From assembly GCF_029784135.1 (NCBI RefSeq), contig NC_073745.1, positions 45,429,521 through 45,493,520 on the forward strand: a DNA stretch of 64,000 nucleotides. Direction: 5' to 3'. The notes below the pieces were generated by a model, which saw only the letters and a program-made list of their open reading frames with translations, did not search any database and had not been told where the DNA came from. Both the position numbers and the translations under genes were made by a program. This DNA is from Toxorhynchites rutilus septentrionalis. Its lineage: Eukaryota; Arthropoda; Insecta; Diptera; Culicidae. Of this stretch, positions 34,665-47,118 are shown piece after piece (within the stretch, counting starts at the first letter, position 1; every line of letters starts with the position of its first letter).

Positions 34665-34774
34665 ATTTGAGAGATGTAAATCATATCATTCAAAATAAAA
34701 CGTAATTGATCAAGATTTTTTTTTTTAATTTTATTTTTTTTCCCTCTCATTTTATCTTGTGAGAAGAGGAGAGA

Positions 34775-35024
34775 TGTGGGGGTTTAGAACCCCTTGGATG
34801 AAATATCGCACTGGCTTACGCTAGTACCAAATAATGCATTTTGCAACACATCCTCCACAGCGCTACCAACAAATGAAGCATAAAATAAGCGACCCGATCT
34901 GTCATCGTCTCGGCTACGTCAGCACTTGCTGAAACACCATTCATTCGATATTCGTCCGTCTACGAGGTAAGTCCTTCATGCATGCTTCGGGGGCGATTCT
35001 CCTTTGCACATAATGGATTTCACA
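34775..35024 (+). repeat. 3' LTR of gypsy element, copy C
   Basis: Preceded by the polypurine tract GAGAAGAGGAGAGA and followed by the AGGAG duplication. Matches the 5' LTR except for one base. Confidence 0.92.
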
Positions 35025-35029
35025 AGGAG

Positions 35030-36286
35030 GATGAAGAAAAACTGGATTTTCGTCAAAAAGTATACCCTGAGGGCCCCAAAGGCCCATTCATTGTGTACTT
35101 TAGGCGAAAATCCAAACCCCTCAATGTTATTCGCATATCTAAAGAGCTGACAAAAAACTTCTCAGATGTTACCGAGATTACTCGGATGGGGCCAGACAAA
35201 TTACGAGTTGTCGTCTCCAGCAGGACCCAAGCAAATGATATAACCCGTTGCGATCTCTTTGCGATTGAGTATCGCGTATACGTGCCCTGTCGTAACGTAG
35301 AAATCGACGGCGTAATCACCGAAAAGGGTTTGACCCGAAATGATATACTCAAGGATGGAGTCGGTCGCTTCAAGAACTCTTCGCTTAAAACTGTGAAGAT
35401 TCTTGCATGCGACCAACTGAAATCCGTATCTATTATAAATAATAAGAGAGTTCTCAGTTCGACAAATTCTTTTTGAGTAACCTTTGAGGGCTCCGCCCTT
35501 CCAAACTTCGTTTCGATAGATGCGCTTCGTTTACCTGTTCGATTGTTTGTACCCCGGGTAATGAGTTGCAACAACTGCAAGCAACTTGGTCACACGGCCG
35601 TCTACTGTTGCAACAAAAAGCGTTGCGCAGATTGTGGAGAGAGTCATGATGGGACTTCTTGCGCAAAAGAGCGCAAGTGTCTTCATTGCGACGGGGTCCC
35701 CCATGATCTTTCTCAATGCCCGGTATACATACAAAGAGGGGAAAAAATCAAGCGTTCCTTAAAGGAATTTTCAAAACGGACTTATGCAGAAATGCTTAAG
35801 AATTCCGTGCCAACGACGCAGGACAATCCTTACTCCCTCCTGCAGAACGACGAGCCTGTCGCTGACGCTCCCAATGCGGGAAGTTCCGGTACATCGCAGG
35901 GTGCCGTCAGGAAAAGAAAAATTACTTCTTTTCCTTCACTCCCCAGAAAGACGACCGAAACTTCCCAAGTTGGAATGAAAACTCGAATTGAACGTGCTGA
36001 GAATAGACCGAAGCAAGTACCTCCTGGTTTAAGCTGTTCTACCACGCACCAGGGGTCCTCAACACTTCCCGGAGCAGCACCCACCCGGTCTGTTCCATTT
36101 TCGCGGTCGAGGCAACAGCCACAATCTGGTTTGCTTGCGCTTTCTGACCTGGTGGACAACATTTTAAATGCTCTAAATATAAATGACCCTTTTAAAAGCA
36201 TAGTATTATGTTTGCTTCCGGTAGTGAGAACATTCTTGAAAGAAAAATGTGCCTTTTTAGCAGCGTTCATTTCCCTCGATGCCTGA
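35030..36286 (+). pseudogene. LINE ORF1 C-terminal part, copy C
   Basis: Continues the 27308-27430 piece in frame, for a total of 459 residues if the internal TGA at 35474 is ignored. Content as in copy A: pre-knuckle RNA-binding region, three zinc knuckles, Ser/Pro-rich tail. Overlaps ORF2 by eight bases (ATGCCTGA). Confidence 0.85.
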
Positions 36287-39200
36287 TTCAGTGCAAGAGG
36301 TCAAGGAATTGACCACTGTAATACAGTGGAATTGCAGAAGCATCATCCCTAAACTAGATCAATTTAAATTTTTAGTTCATAACTCTAACTGTGATGTATT
36401 TTCCCTCTGTGAAACATGGCTTTCTTCAGCCGACGAGCTGAATTTCCACGATTTCAACATTATTCGCCTCGATCGAAATGACTCGTTTGGTGGCGTACTA
36501 TTGGGGATCAAAAAACGTCACTCCTTCTATAGAGTCACTATCCCATCGATTACAGGCATTGAAGTTGTCGCTTGCCAGATACAAATCAATGGCAAAGAAC
36601 TCTGCATTGCTTCGATATATATTCCTCCCAGGACTACGGTAGGCCGCCATCAGTTCTTTGATACTATCGAGGCAATGCCGGAGCCGCGGTTAATCTTAGG
36701 TGATTTCAACTCCCATGGAACAGCATGGGGATCACTTTACGATGACAACCGTGCCACTTTGATTTATGATCTGTGCGACAACTTCAAATTGACAGTTTTG
36801 AATACTGGGGAAGCAACCAGAATAGCCAATCCTCCTGCACGGGCAAGCATGCTAGACATATCTTTATGCTCTTCTTCGTTATCCCTGGATTGCATGTGGA
36901 AGGTAATCCAAGATCCCCACGGTAGTGATCACCTACCAATAATTTTATCGATCGCTAATGAATCAATATGAGATCGCAAGTCAGTCAATATTTCGTATGA
37001 CCTCACGAAGAATATTGACTGGAGAACATTTGCGGATATAATATCTGAAGCAATTGTTTCAATGCATGAACTTCCTCCACTCGAAGAGTATAACTTTATA
37101 TCGAGTTTGATTTACGAAAGCGCACTTCAAGCTCAAAAGAAACGTGTACCGGCTACCACTTTCCGACGTCGTCCTCCATCACTTTGGTGGGACAAGGAAT
37201 GTTCAAAGGTCTACCTTGAAAAATCATCCGCTTTCAAAAAATTCAGGAAAACTGGATCAGTGGAATGGTTTCTAAAGTACCAAGCTCTAGAAGCCAAACT
37301 AAAAGGTTTGATTAAAGCAAAAAAGCGTGGATATTGGTGGAAGTTCGTCAATGGTTTGTCAAGGGAGACCGCTATGAGCACTCTTTGGAATACGGCTAGG
37401 AAAATGCGCGGCTGGAACCATACAAACGAAAGTGAGGAATACTCTGACCGTTGGATTTTTAACTTTGCAAGGAAGGTTTGCCCCGACACCGTTCCTGCAC
37501 AAAACGTCGTACGCGACATTCCACTTCAAAGCGATTATGAGAATTTTTCGATGGTGGAATTCTCAATTGCCCTTCTCTCATGTAACAATTCAGCTCCGGG
37601 GTCGGACAAGATTAAATTCAACTTGTTGAAAAATCTTCCCGACTTGGCAAAACAGCGTTTGCTGAACTTGTTCAACAAGTTTCTGGAGCTGAATATTGTC
37701 CCGCATGACTGGAGACAAGTGAGAGTGATAGCCATACGGAAACCCAACAAGCCGGCTAGCGATCACAACTCGTATAGGCCGATTTCAATGTTATTCTGTA
37801 TTCGTAAATTGTTAGAGAAAATGATTCTACTTCGTTTGGACAAGTGGGTCGAAACGAACAATTTGCTGTCAAATACGCAGTTTGGCATCCGCCGAGGTAA
37901 AGGGACAAATGATTATCTCGCGCTGCTATCTTCTGAAATCCAAATCGCATTTGCTCGCAAAGAACAAATGGCTTCCGTTTTTCTCGATATCAAAGGGGCA
38001 TTTGATTCAGTTTCCATGGAAATTCTCTCAGAGAAGCTTCATAATCGTGGACTTTCACCAATTCTCAACAATTTCCTGTACAATTTACTGTCAGAAAAGC
38101 ACATGATTTTCTCTCATGGCAGCTCGAAATCTTCTCGTTACAATTTTATGGGCCTACCACAAGGCTCCTGCCTAAGCCCCCTCTTGTACAGTTTTTACGT
38201 CAATGATATGGATGATTGTCCAACTAGAGACTGCACGTTGAGACAACTTGCAGACGATGGAGTTATTTCCATCACGGGTACTAATCCCGTCGTTCTGCAA
38301 AAGTCGTTGCAAGATACCTTGAACAATCTGTTCACGTGGGCCCTCAAGCTGGGTATCGAATTCTCTACGGAGAAAACTGAAATGGTCGTTTTTTCTAGGA
38401 AGCACGAACCCGCCCAATTCCAGCTTCACCTATCCGGCAAAACGACCCAACACTCTATGTTTTTCAAATACCTGGGTGTATATTTTGATTCTTAATGTAC
38501 CTGGGGGAGACACATTGCGTATTTGAAACAGAAATGCCAGCAAAGAATCAATTTTCTCCAAACAATTACCGGAACATGGTGGGGTGCCCATCCAGGAGAC
38601 CTCATTCAGTTGTACAAAACAACGATATTATCAGTGTTGGAATATGGCAGTTTTTGCTTCCGATCAGCTGCCAGGATTCATATTCTCAAGCTGGAGAGAA
38701 TACAATATCGTTGCTTGCGTATAGCAATGGGGTGTTTGCATTCGACACATACGAGTCTCGAAGTTTTGGCAGGAGTACCCCCGCTTACTCTTCGGTTCAC
38801 AGAATTATCCTACAGATTTCTCATCCGTTGCAAGATCATGAATTCATTGGTAATTGATAACTTCGAAAATCTACTCCAACTGACTCCTCAGTCAAGTTTT
38901 ATGTCTTTATACCATGAGTACCTTACACACGATGTGCTCCCTTCACCAGGCATCTCCAGCCAAGTTTGCGTCCCATACTTCTGCAATTCCTCTGTCATTT
39001 TTGATACGTCCATGCGACAAAAAATCGATGGAATCCCAGATCACCTACGCTCCGATTCTATTCCGCCGATATTTTCGGCAGAATATGGGAAAGTTGGATC
39101 TGATAAAATGTTCTATACTGACGGTTCATTCATAAACGGGTCCACTGGCTTCGACATCTTCAATGAAAATTCCAGTGCCTCTTTCAAACTCAAAGATCCT

Positions 39201-39958
39201 TGTTCCGTGTATGTCGCTGAACTGGGTGCGATGTATTACGCATTAGGGATCATTGAAACATTGCCCATCGACCACTATTTTATTTTTTCAGACAGTCTCA
39301 GCTCAATAGAGGCAATCCGCTCAATGAAAGTTGATAAACGCTCATCTTATTTCCTAACTAGAATAAGACATCTATTGAGTGTTTTGGTCGAAAAATTATT
39401 CAAGATTACCTTAGCATGGGTTCCCTCTCATTGCTCGATTCCGGGGAATGAGAAAGCGGACTCGCTAGCTAAGGTGGGCGCTTTAGAAGGCACACTTTTT
39501 GAAAGGCAAATTGCTTATAATGAATTTTTCCACATTCCTCGTCAGTATACGCTCGTAAGTTGGCAGCGCATGTGGAGTGGTGATGAGTTCGGTCGTTGGT
39601 TACAACGATTATCCCTAAGGTCTCGACGAGTGCATGGTTCAAGGGATTGAATGTAGGTCGTGATTTCATTCGCGTGATATCTCGGCTTATGTCCAATCAC
39701 TACAACCTAAACGCGCATCTCTATCGCATTGGGCTCGCAGCAAACAATCTTTGTGATTGTGGCGATGGCTACCACGACATCGAGCATGTTGTCTGGTCGT
39801 GTATCCGGTTCCATGCTGCTCGCTCTCAGCTCTCTAGAGCACTGAGAGCACAAGGCAGACAATCGGATATCCCCGTCCGGGATATCTTAGGTAGCCGGGA
39901 TCCTGATCTTCTGCTTCATCTATACCTGTTCCTCAGCAACGCCGATGTCAACGTTTAA
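36279..39958 (+). pseudogene. LINE ORF2, copy C
   Basis: Same endonuclease-RT-RNase H protein as at 11046, with the shared stops at 36969 and 38493. Two bases are lost near 39604, which splits the tail: the frame from 38523 ends at 39650 and the C-terminal motif continues in another frame from about 39608. A block at 36508-36632 differs from copy A at nine positions, including residues in the endonuclease (C/R, L/I, M/I, T/I, D/E). Confidence 0.9.
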
Positions 39959-40593
39959 TGATGTTTCCTTCGTTGTGCCCCCGTTTCATATCCCTCCTAT
40001 CCGATCGATAAACTTTTACTTAGTCGCGGCAATACATACACACACTCTTTACAGATACTCGGGCCAAAGGTTGTGCAGTCCACCGATGATTCAACAAGAG
40101 CCAAAGGTTGTACCGCTCATGACAACTCTACATGAACTGATGATTGCGCCGGTTAGTGACCATTCTATCCTGGATTCCTCGAGGCGAGAAAGACGCACCA
40201 CGATAGATATGAGGTACAGACTAGGGGGGCGTTGCTGATTAATGGTCAGCTGCATCCCAATAGGAAGTATACCGTGTCGGGCACACGTACAGAGCATCGA
40301 AGACTGCAACATACCAATTATGAGAACACTTGTAATACTAACCTCGAGCCAACCGCGAGTAATCGGTTACATATTACTAACATAGTTGTAAGACAAAAAT
40401 TGTCAAAATATTGGACTCCCGGCCCCGTCAGGCTAACGCCACATGTGCCTTAATAATATATATATTTTGGAAAAAAAAAGACAACAAATGGTTAAAGATA
40501 ATTCTGAAATAACTGTTTTTTTCTTAATAGTTCGGTAATACTCGAAAAATGATGAATTATTTTCATCCTTCATTTGGTAAATTAAAGAAAAAA

Positions 40594-41733
40594 TAAGTCA
40601 CAGGAGGGTTGTATCCAAGACACGACCGCATAGTTGACGTAGGATTCCGTTAGGCTATCTGCTGCATGCTGATTTTGGATAAATTGTAAAACTCTTCGAT
40701 TTTATTTATATTCCATTTAGCATAAGTTCTATTCAGCTCATTGAAACATCATTCTTCAATCTACCTTCGATGATTTGGGAACACGATGCTACATGCCTCA
40801 AGGCGAATTTCAATTGAGCGAACAGCACCCAATACGATATATAGAGCATATGTGGAATCACTTTTTCGAATACTCCTTCATTTTTCCAATTTTGCTTGTC
40901 GCATGAACTTTCGTTGGGAGAAAAAAAAATTGTTTCATATTTCAAGTCATTTTAACACAATAGCTACCATATACAATTTTACGCTTACAGTTCTGCTAAA
41001 AGTTTCAAAATACATGATCGGTCATTGATATGAAATTTCACGAAGCAACCAACATAAAAGTTCCAAATTTTAATTTTATTTATATTCCATCTAGCATAAG
41101 TTCTATTCAGCTCATTGAAACATCATTGTTAAATCTACCTATCGATAGATTCTTATTGGAACGAAAATAACGAAAAAAACTCGTTCATCACTCCGAACTT
41201 ATCCGCCAGCACGTATGCAATCAGCAATGCCCACGCTAGTTACAATGAGCACTATCCACTTGTGCGCGTCGTTAGCTAAACTATCGACCACGAGGGTATT
41301 TACATGCTGATTTCCCCCAGACACCTTGGATTTGAAATCTCTGTTAGGGAATACATGTCGGTGAAAATAAAAGCTCCCCCTACTTTCATGTATCTGCGAT
41401 GCCGATTTCCCCCAGGCAGCTTGATTTAGATGTCTCTGTTAGGGACCCGCCGCATGTGTCGTCAATTTCGACCTATCAGAAGTGGGTATTTCCGTTAGGA
41501 TAGGGGTTGAGATTTTTCAATTGTTCGATAGTTAGTTTCATGACATATATTATTTTAGTCAATGTAAAAAATTGTTATAGAGTGCCGGAATTGAATGACG
41601 CAAAAATCTGATCAATCCATCATAAAATGACTGAGCAATAAGCATTTGAAATTGGACAATTTTCACGGTGCGCTCGATTTTCGATTTTCAATTTGTACCC
41701 CAATATGTTCCCGAAAGACGTAATCCTACGTCA
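40594..41733 (+). mobile_element. X element, copy C
   Basis: Near-identical to 15362-16501, in the same junction after the LINE-split Ref1 3' flank. Differences are single bases only (for example TCTCTGTTAGGG here, TCTATGTTAGGG in A). Confidence 0.65.
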
Positions 41734-43369
41734 AAACAAGAGATATAAAGGAGAAGGAGAAAATTTCCTTAAACTCCACCATGGTATATTGCACTTGGCG
41801 ATATTGTAAAATATGTTTGTTGGGTATCTGGCCACCTTCGATAATTCTAATAAATTTCAGGCACCCAACATCGAACGGGAATACCTTTCCCAGTAAAACA
41901 CAAATCCAATTGCCGTCGGCAAAAGAAACAATGAACCCAACTGCGTTTACGCAGTGCCGACGGCCAACAACACTAAACACCGACTAGTGGATTAGTTTCT
42001 GTTCTCAATCAAATAACACACAGCTTGATTAGCAACACATTTAATCACATGACAAGTCTTTCACAATACTACATATATTAATAAATATTTCACAATAATA
42101 CAACATTAATTATCGATCACTTATATTCATTTTATATCCATATGGATCCTGTGGTGGACGAACTCGAACTGGTTGAACTTAGTGATCCCCGATAATCGTT
42201 CGATTAATCGATTAATCGAATACTTCCTACAGAAATCGATTATTAATCGAACGAATACTGCACAACCAATAATCGAAGCGAACGAATAATTTACGTCGAT
42301 TAATCGATCCAAACGCAGAGAGAAAAAAACGTACGGCCGCTGCAGTTTTATCCTGAAAATCAATCATTATCTTTGACGCTCCCCTTAACTGTAAACGAAG
42401 CTCAAAACCTTCAACGCTAATAGAGCTTTGTTTACGACTTTAGGAGAGCGAAAAAGATAATAATTGGATTTCAGGCGGAGTGAACACTTTTTTGATTACA
42501 GATGGCTTTCTAGCAAATGAGAAATATTAGTCTAACTAATTATTTATCTCAGTGTTGCGATTAATCGATTAATCGATTATTTGGGGCGATTAATCGTATC
42601 GAATAACAAACTGCTGAAAACTATTCGATTAGCTGATGAACGATTAATTTCAAAAATCGGGGATCACTAGTTGAACTCCGCAGAATTACATTTCAGCTGC
42701 GCGCTGCCGATTTCTCGCTGTGCGATGTTTTATTTCTTCGGCTCCGGTAGAGTGGTGAATTTCTACCTTCTATTAGGTTTCCACTTTGTATTGTGTCCGG
42801 CTCACACAAGAGAGAAGAGTATGACCGGCGTTTACGCAAAACAGTTTGCGTTCTCGCTTCCACTGGTAGAAGACCTGTATCCAGAACAGTTATCCGTACC
42901 GTTAATATTGCCGGTTTGTTTATAACTCCCCTTTTGTCCGCAATCGGTTGATGAGAATCATAGTGAGGGCATTGATCGCTAATTGCAGACCTAAACAAAC
43001 TCTCCTTTCCAGGGTTGCAGTAGGGATGTTCTGTTACTCGCCAACAATGTTATTTATAATTTCTATCACAGTCTCGCTCTAGTCATCGAGAAGTCATCAA
43101 CCTCCCTTAAGGCTGATAGTTGATTTTTTTTCGCTTTCAAATTGGCCTTTTAAAGGCTGCTAGGGAGTAGCGACAAAACCACGCAAACTATTGCCATCAT
43201 GCATGGCCTGGCCGGGTAATGAGTCAGTATGAGGTCACCTCATGGGAAATAGTATTGCCGTACGATGTTTTAAACACGATTTTCTCGACGTTATTTCAAC
43301 CCGACCGATTTGACTGATTTTTTTATCAGCATGTAAAAATGAATTATCTAAGGCGTTACATAGCTGTTT
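41734..43369 (+). other. Ref1-unit spacer (S2 and S3), copy C
   Basis: As copy A, with the hAT MITE in place at 42180-42669. No gene recognised. One base change near 41842 and a few others separate it from A. Confidence 0.6.
42180..42669. mobile_element. hAT-type MITE, copy C
   Basis: Same element and same GTTGAACT duplication (42172-42179 and 42670-42677) as copy A, thus one insertion that was later duplicated with its surroundings. Confidence 0.9.
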
Positions 43370-44707
43370 TGACGTGGGACTACGTCTAACCGGAATATAT
43401 GGAGGGTAAAATGAAAACCTAAACACAGAACATGCAGGAAAAAATGAAAGATTTCGAATGCTTATAGCTCGAACATTTCGTACTGGATAGGAGAGATGTT
43501 TGCATCACTTGATAGGGAACATTTCTACGCATCTATCGCAACTAACAAAATGTTGTTTTTCATTAGATAAACAATTGAATAACTGTAAAATATTAGGCGT
43601 TATCTAAACGCCCTAACTGCATCGTTTTGATTGGCCCGATTTACGGTTTCCCTAACACAGCCATCAAAACCAAGCAGCCTTGGGGAAATCGGCATTGCAA
43701 ATACCTGAAAGTAGGGGGACTTTTGTTCTCATCGAAAAATGTTCCCTAACACAGACTTTAAAACCAAGCAGCGAAATCGGCATTGCAAGCACACGAAAGA
43801 GCCTAGAGGCGAGTGAACTGAAAAGTTTAAACCCTCTTAAAGCCAAAAAGAAGAAAAAGAACACACGAAAGTAGGGGGAGCTTTTGTTCCCACCGAAATG
43901 TGTTCCCTAATAGAGATTTCTAAACCAAGGTGCCTGGAGAAATCGGTATTTCAAATTCATGCAAGTCGGGGGTATTTTTGTTCCGACTGGAATGTGTTTC
44001 CCTAACACAGACTTCAAATCCATGAAGCGTGGGGAAATCGGCATTGCGAATTCATACAAATCGGGGGTATTTTTGTTCCGATTGAAATGTGTTTCCCTAA
44101 CACAGACTTCAAAACCGAGGTTTCTGGGGAAATCGGCTCTGCAAATAAATGCAAACTGCGAGTACTTTTGTCCTCGCTTGCCTTTGTGCAGAGTGGAATA
44201 TGTCTGTCCTAACATGATCTTCTAAATTTAGGAACCTGGGAAAATCGTGCAGCCACTAGAAGCGAATGAACTTCCCAGTTTCAAGCAAATTCGAGATTCG
44301 AGTAGTATGTACACTTTTGGGATGTAAACTTCAGAGGGAAATGTAAAATAAAATAATCGTTTGATAATTTTTTTTTGTCTTTATTGGAAAGATTTTCAGC
44401 CTTAGGCTGGTTCATCAAACGTTTGATAAATCTTCCGTACATATATTTTGTTCTAGTCATCATACCAAACGTAAAAGGTCCGTCATTAAATTTACTTGTA
44501 ACGAAGAACAATCAATCACAATAAATGAATTGACTTTACACGGCATTTGTTCATTTTTTTCACTCACAGAGCAAATACATTGAACTCAATTGAATTTGGA
44601 AACTGTTTCATTCAATCAAGAATTTAATCAATACAAACGAATGATTGCTCAGCTAAGGTAGTTCCACGTGAACCTTGCGGTTATATCATAGATATAACCC
44701 ACTTATA
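43370..44707 (+). mobile_element. Y element, copy C
   Basis: Copy of 18138-19475 with the same internal TTCCCTAACACAGAC repeats (about 43650-44190). It precedes Ref1 copy C at the same distance as in A. No inverted Y' follows on the other side of the gene here. Confidence 0.65.
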
Positions 44708-45635
44708 TTTTTTTTTGATATATATTTTTTTAGATTTTTAAAAAATCGCTATTTAGATATTTTTCATAGAAAATATCTAATTTTTAACAAAAACGGTCGC
44801 CGTTTTGGCATTTTTTCGAATTTTCAAAAACCCCTATGTAACGCTTTAGGTATTGTCCTAAAGTTTCAAAATATTCATTGAAATTCGTTCTGTGACATCC
44901 CATTGTTTCCCAACCGATACCACCAGCAAGGTACCGATTTTCATACAGAATTTACGCATCAGGCTGTCAACAGCGTCGTGATCATTATTCGTGCACATAA
45001 AAAATGGAAAATACAAAAATAACTTAAACAATAACCAAAATACACGAACACTTCACTCTATTCGTAATATCCGAAAAAAATCAACGAAAATTTATTATTT
45101 TCCGACCTGCCAGACAGGGGTTCCTTCTTAATGGAGAATTCGATTTCAAACAACTTGCATTGTTTGCGCTCAAAAGAAGAGTACTGATTTCTCAAAAATA
45201 GTTAACACCAATTAGGGTTCAAAATTGACGCGAGTCAAAAAGGACTTTTTCCCTTCCAAACTATCCAAATAGTACCCATCGAATTTTGCACAATGGGATC
45301 CATGCATTTGTGTTCCAGATGTTTCACGGAGAACAACCGCTAAGAAATATATATCTACCCATGCTCGAATTTTATTCGGAAGGAGAAATGATAGGTAGGA
45401 TTTTTTCAATTTATCAATACGAACGTCACAGGTACAGGTAGTGAATTCAAATTTTGTACCCCTGGTAGATAACTAAAACATACGTACTGAACAGAACAAT
45501 TTGTACCTCACATTCCCTTATAATGCGCATCTCGCATAGATGTCATCACAATTTAATCAAAGTCGTTCACTTGTTAACTGTTGAAAACAGTCGAGAACCA
45601 TAAACACCGTGACTCATCTGCCAGCATAACGCGAA

Positions 45636-46523
45636 ATGGATAAAATCGAAATGAGTTTGGATGAAATCATCAAGACGCAGAAAACACATAAAGGTAAAAA
45701 TCCTCGCAAAGATGTTGAAAAGTCAACTGGTACCAATGGGACGTCAAAAAAACGCAAACAAAATGGCACCAACAAAAAACCACAAAAAGGTAATCGGAAC
45801 AGTCTCGACAAACCATCGCAGAAACGTACTGCGAACCTACAAGGACAACGAAACAGTGGTGTTGGAAAGAAGTTCCGAAAGAACACCGCACCGCCAAGGG
45901 ATGGCGGAGGTGTCCAGAAAGGGGGCAATCGAGGAGGAATCCAACGTCCGAAGAAAGCACGCTATAATGTAAATGCTCCGAAACTCGAACTGTTTACCGC
46001 CGGTTACAAAAATGCGACCGAAGGTAGCACCAAAATGGTGGTGTCAAATCTGGACCAAGGTGTGTCGGACTCGGATATGATCGAACTCTTCTCGGAATGT
46101 GGACCCCTCGAGGGCGCCACGGTTCACTACGATCGGAACGGAGTGTCTTTGGGGACGGCTGACGTGATATTCGGGCGACGGGTCGACGCAGTGAAAGCGA
46201 TGAAACAGTTCAACGGGATCCGTCTCGATGGTCGACCGATGAATATACAGCTAGCAGGTCCGGTGGTCACACCAACGAGGACGGTGAATGCAGCATTATC
46301 GCATGTAGAGCGACCACGGGAGAGACTGCCACAACGTCGGGGTCATGATTCTAACATGCGGGCGGTATCGCCGAAGGTGCGTAGCCAGCAAACACATCGA
46401 GATTTTCGGGATCGAAGTTTTGACAGGACGAGAGCCAACGGCCAGAATCGTCGCGAGCATCAAAGACCAGGGGCTAATCAAAATCGTCGTGTGAGTGGTG
46501 GAAACAGCGGTCGTCGACGCTGA
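45636..46523 (+). CDS. Ref1: ALY/REF1-like mRNA export adaptor, copy C
   Basis: A second open 295-codon copy whose translation equals that of copy B throughout: N-terminal SLDEII box, basic linker, one RRM, Arg-rich tail without the C-terminal UAP56 box. Its flanks (Y element upstream, MITE further up) are those of copy A, but at every site where A has a private change the gene agrees with B. AATAAA elements are at about 46574 and 46611. Whether it is transcribed cannot be told from sequence. Confidence 0.88.
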   Translation: MDKIEMSLDEIIKTQKTHKGKNPRKDVEKSTGTNGTSKKRKQNGTNKKPQKGNRNSLDKPSQKRTANLQGQRNSGVGKKFRKNTAPPRDGGGVQKGGNRGGIQRPKKARYNVNAPKLELFTAGYKNATEGSTKMVVSNLDQGVSDSDMIELFSECGPLEGATVHYDRNGVSLGTADVIFGRRVDAVKAMKQFNGIRLDGRPMNIQLAGPVVTPTRTVNAALSHVERPRERLPQRRGHDSNMRAVSPKVRSQQTHRDFRDRSFDRTRANGQNRREHQRPGANQNRRVSGGNSGRRR

Positions 46524-46869
46524 TCAATCATGAACATAATCAACGTGAGCAATAGGTGATGAATGTGAGCAAAATAAAAATTGGGTTGTAGCTAAAAATA
46601 AGAGGAAAATAAAAATTTTAATCGTAGTTCTAACAGAAAATATAAGGCTGTATTCATTTCAGTTGACGACTATATTCTAGTTCCAATAGATCGTTTTAAA
46701 ACAAATTGATGGAACATTATGTTCCTGTCTTTAAAATGAACAGACAACAAATGGTTAAAGATAATTCTGAAATAACTGTTTTTTTCTTAATAGTTCGGTA
46801 ATACTCGAAAAATGATGAATTATTTTCCTCCTTCATTTGGTGAATTAAAGAAAAAAAAAACAAAAAAAA

Positions 46870-47118
46870 AACAAGAGATATAAAGGAGAAGGAGAAAATT
46901 TCCTTAAGCTCCACCATGGTATATTGCACTTGGCGATATTGTAAAATATGTTATTTATAATTTCTATCACAGTCTCGCTCTAGTCATCGAGAAGTCATCA
47001 ACCTCCCTTAAGGCTGATAGTTGATTTTTTTCGCTTTCAAATTGGCCTTTTAAAGGCTGCTAGGGAGTAGCGACAAAACCACGCAAACTATTGCCATCAT
47101 GAATGGCCTGGCCGGGTA
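46870..47118 (+). repeat. Truncated fourth Ref1 unit: right edge of the array
   Basis: After Ref1 copy C the spacer passes directly from the A-rich tail into S2 (ACAAGAGATATAAAGG), with neither X nor Y'. S2 is cut by a 736-base deletion joined at the 5-base microhomology ATGTT (46948-46952), then continues into S3 and stops at GGCCTGGCCGGGTAA. Sequence beyond 47118 does not recur in the window. Confidence 0.75.
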
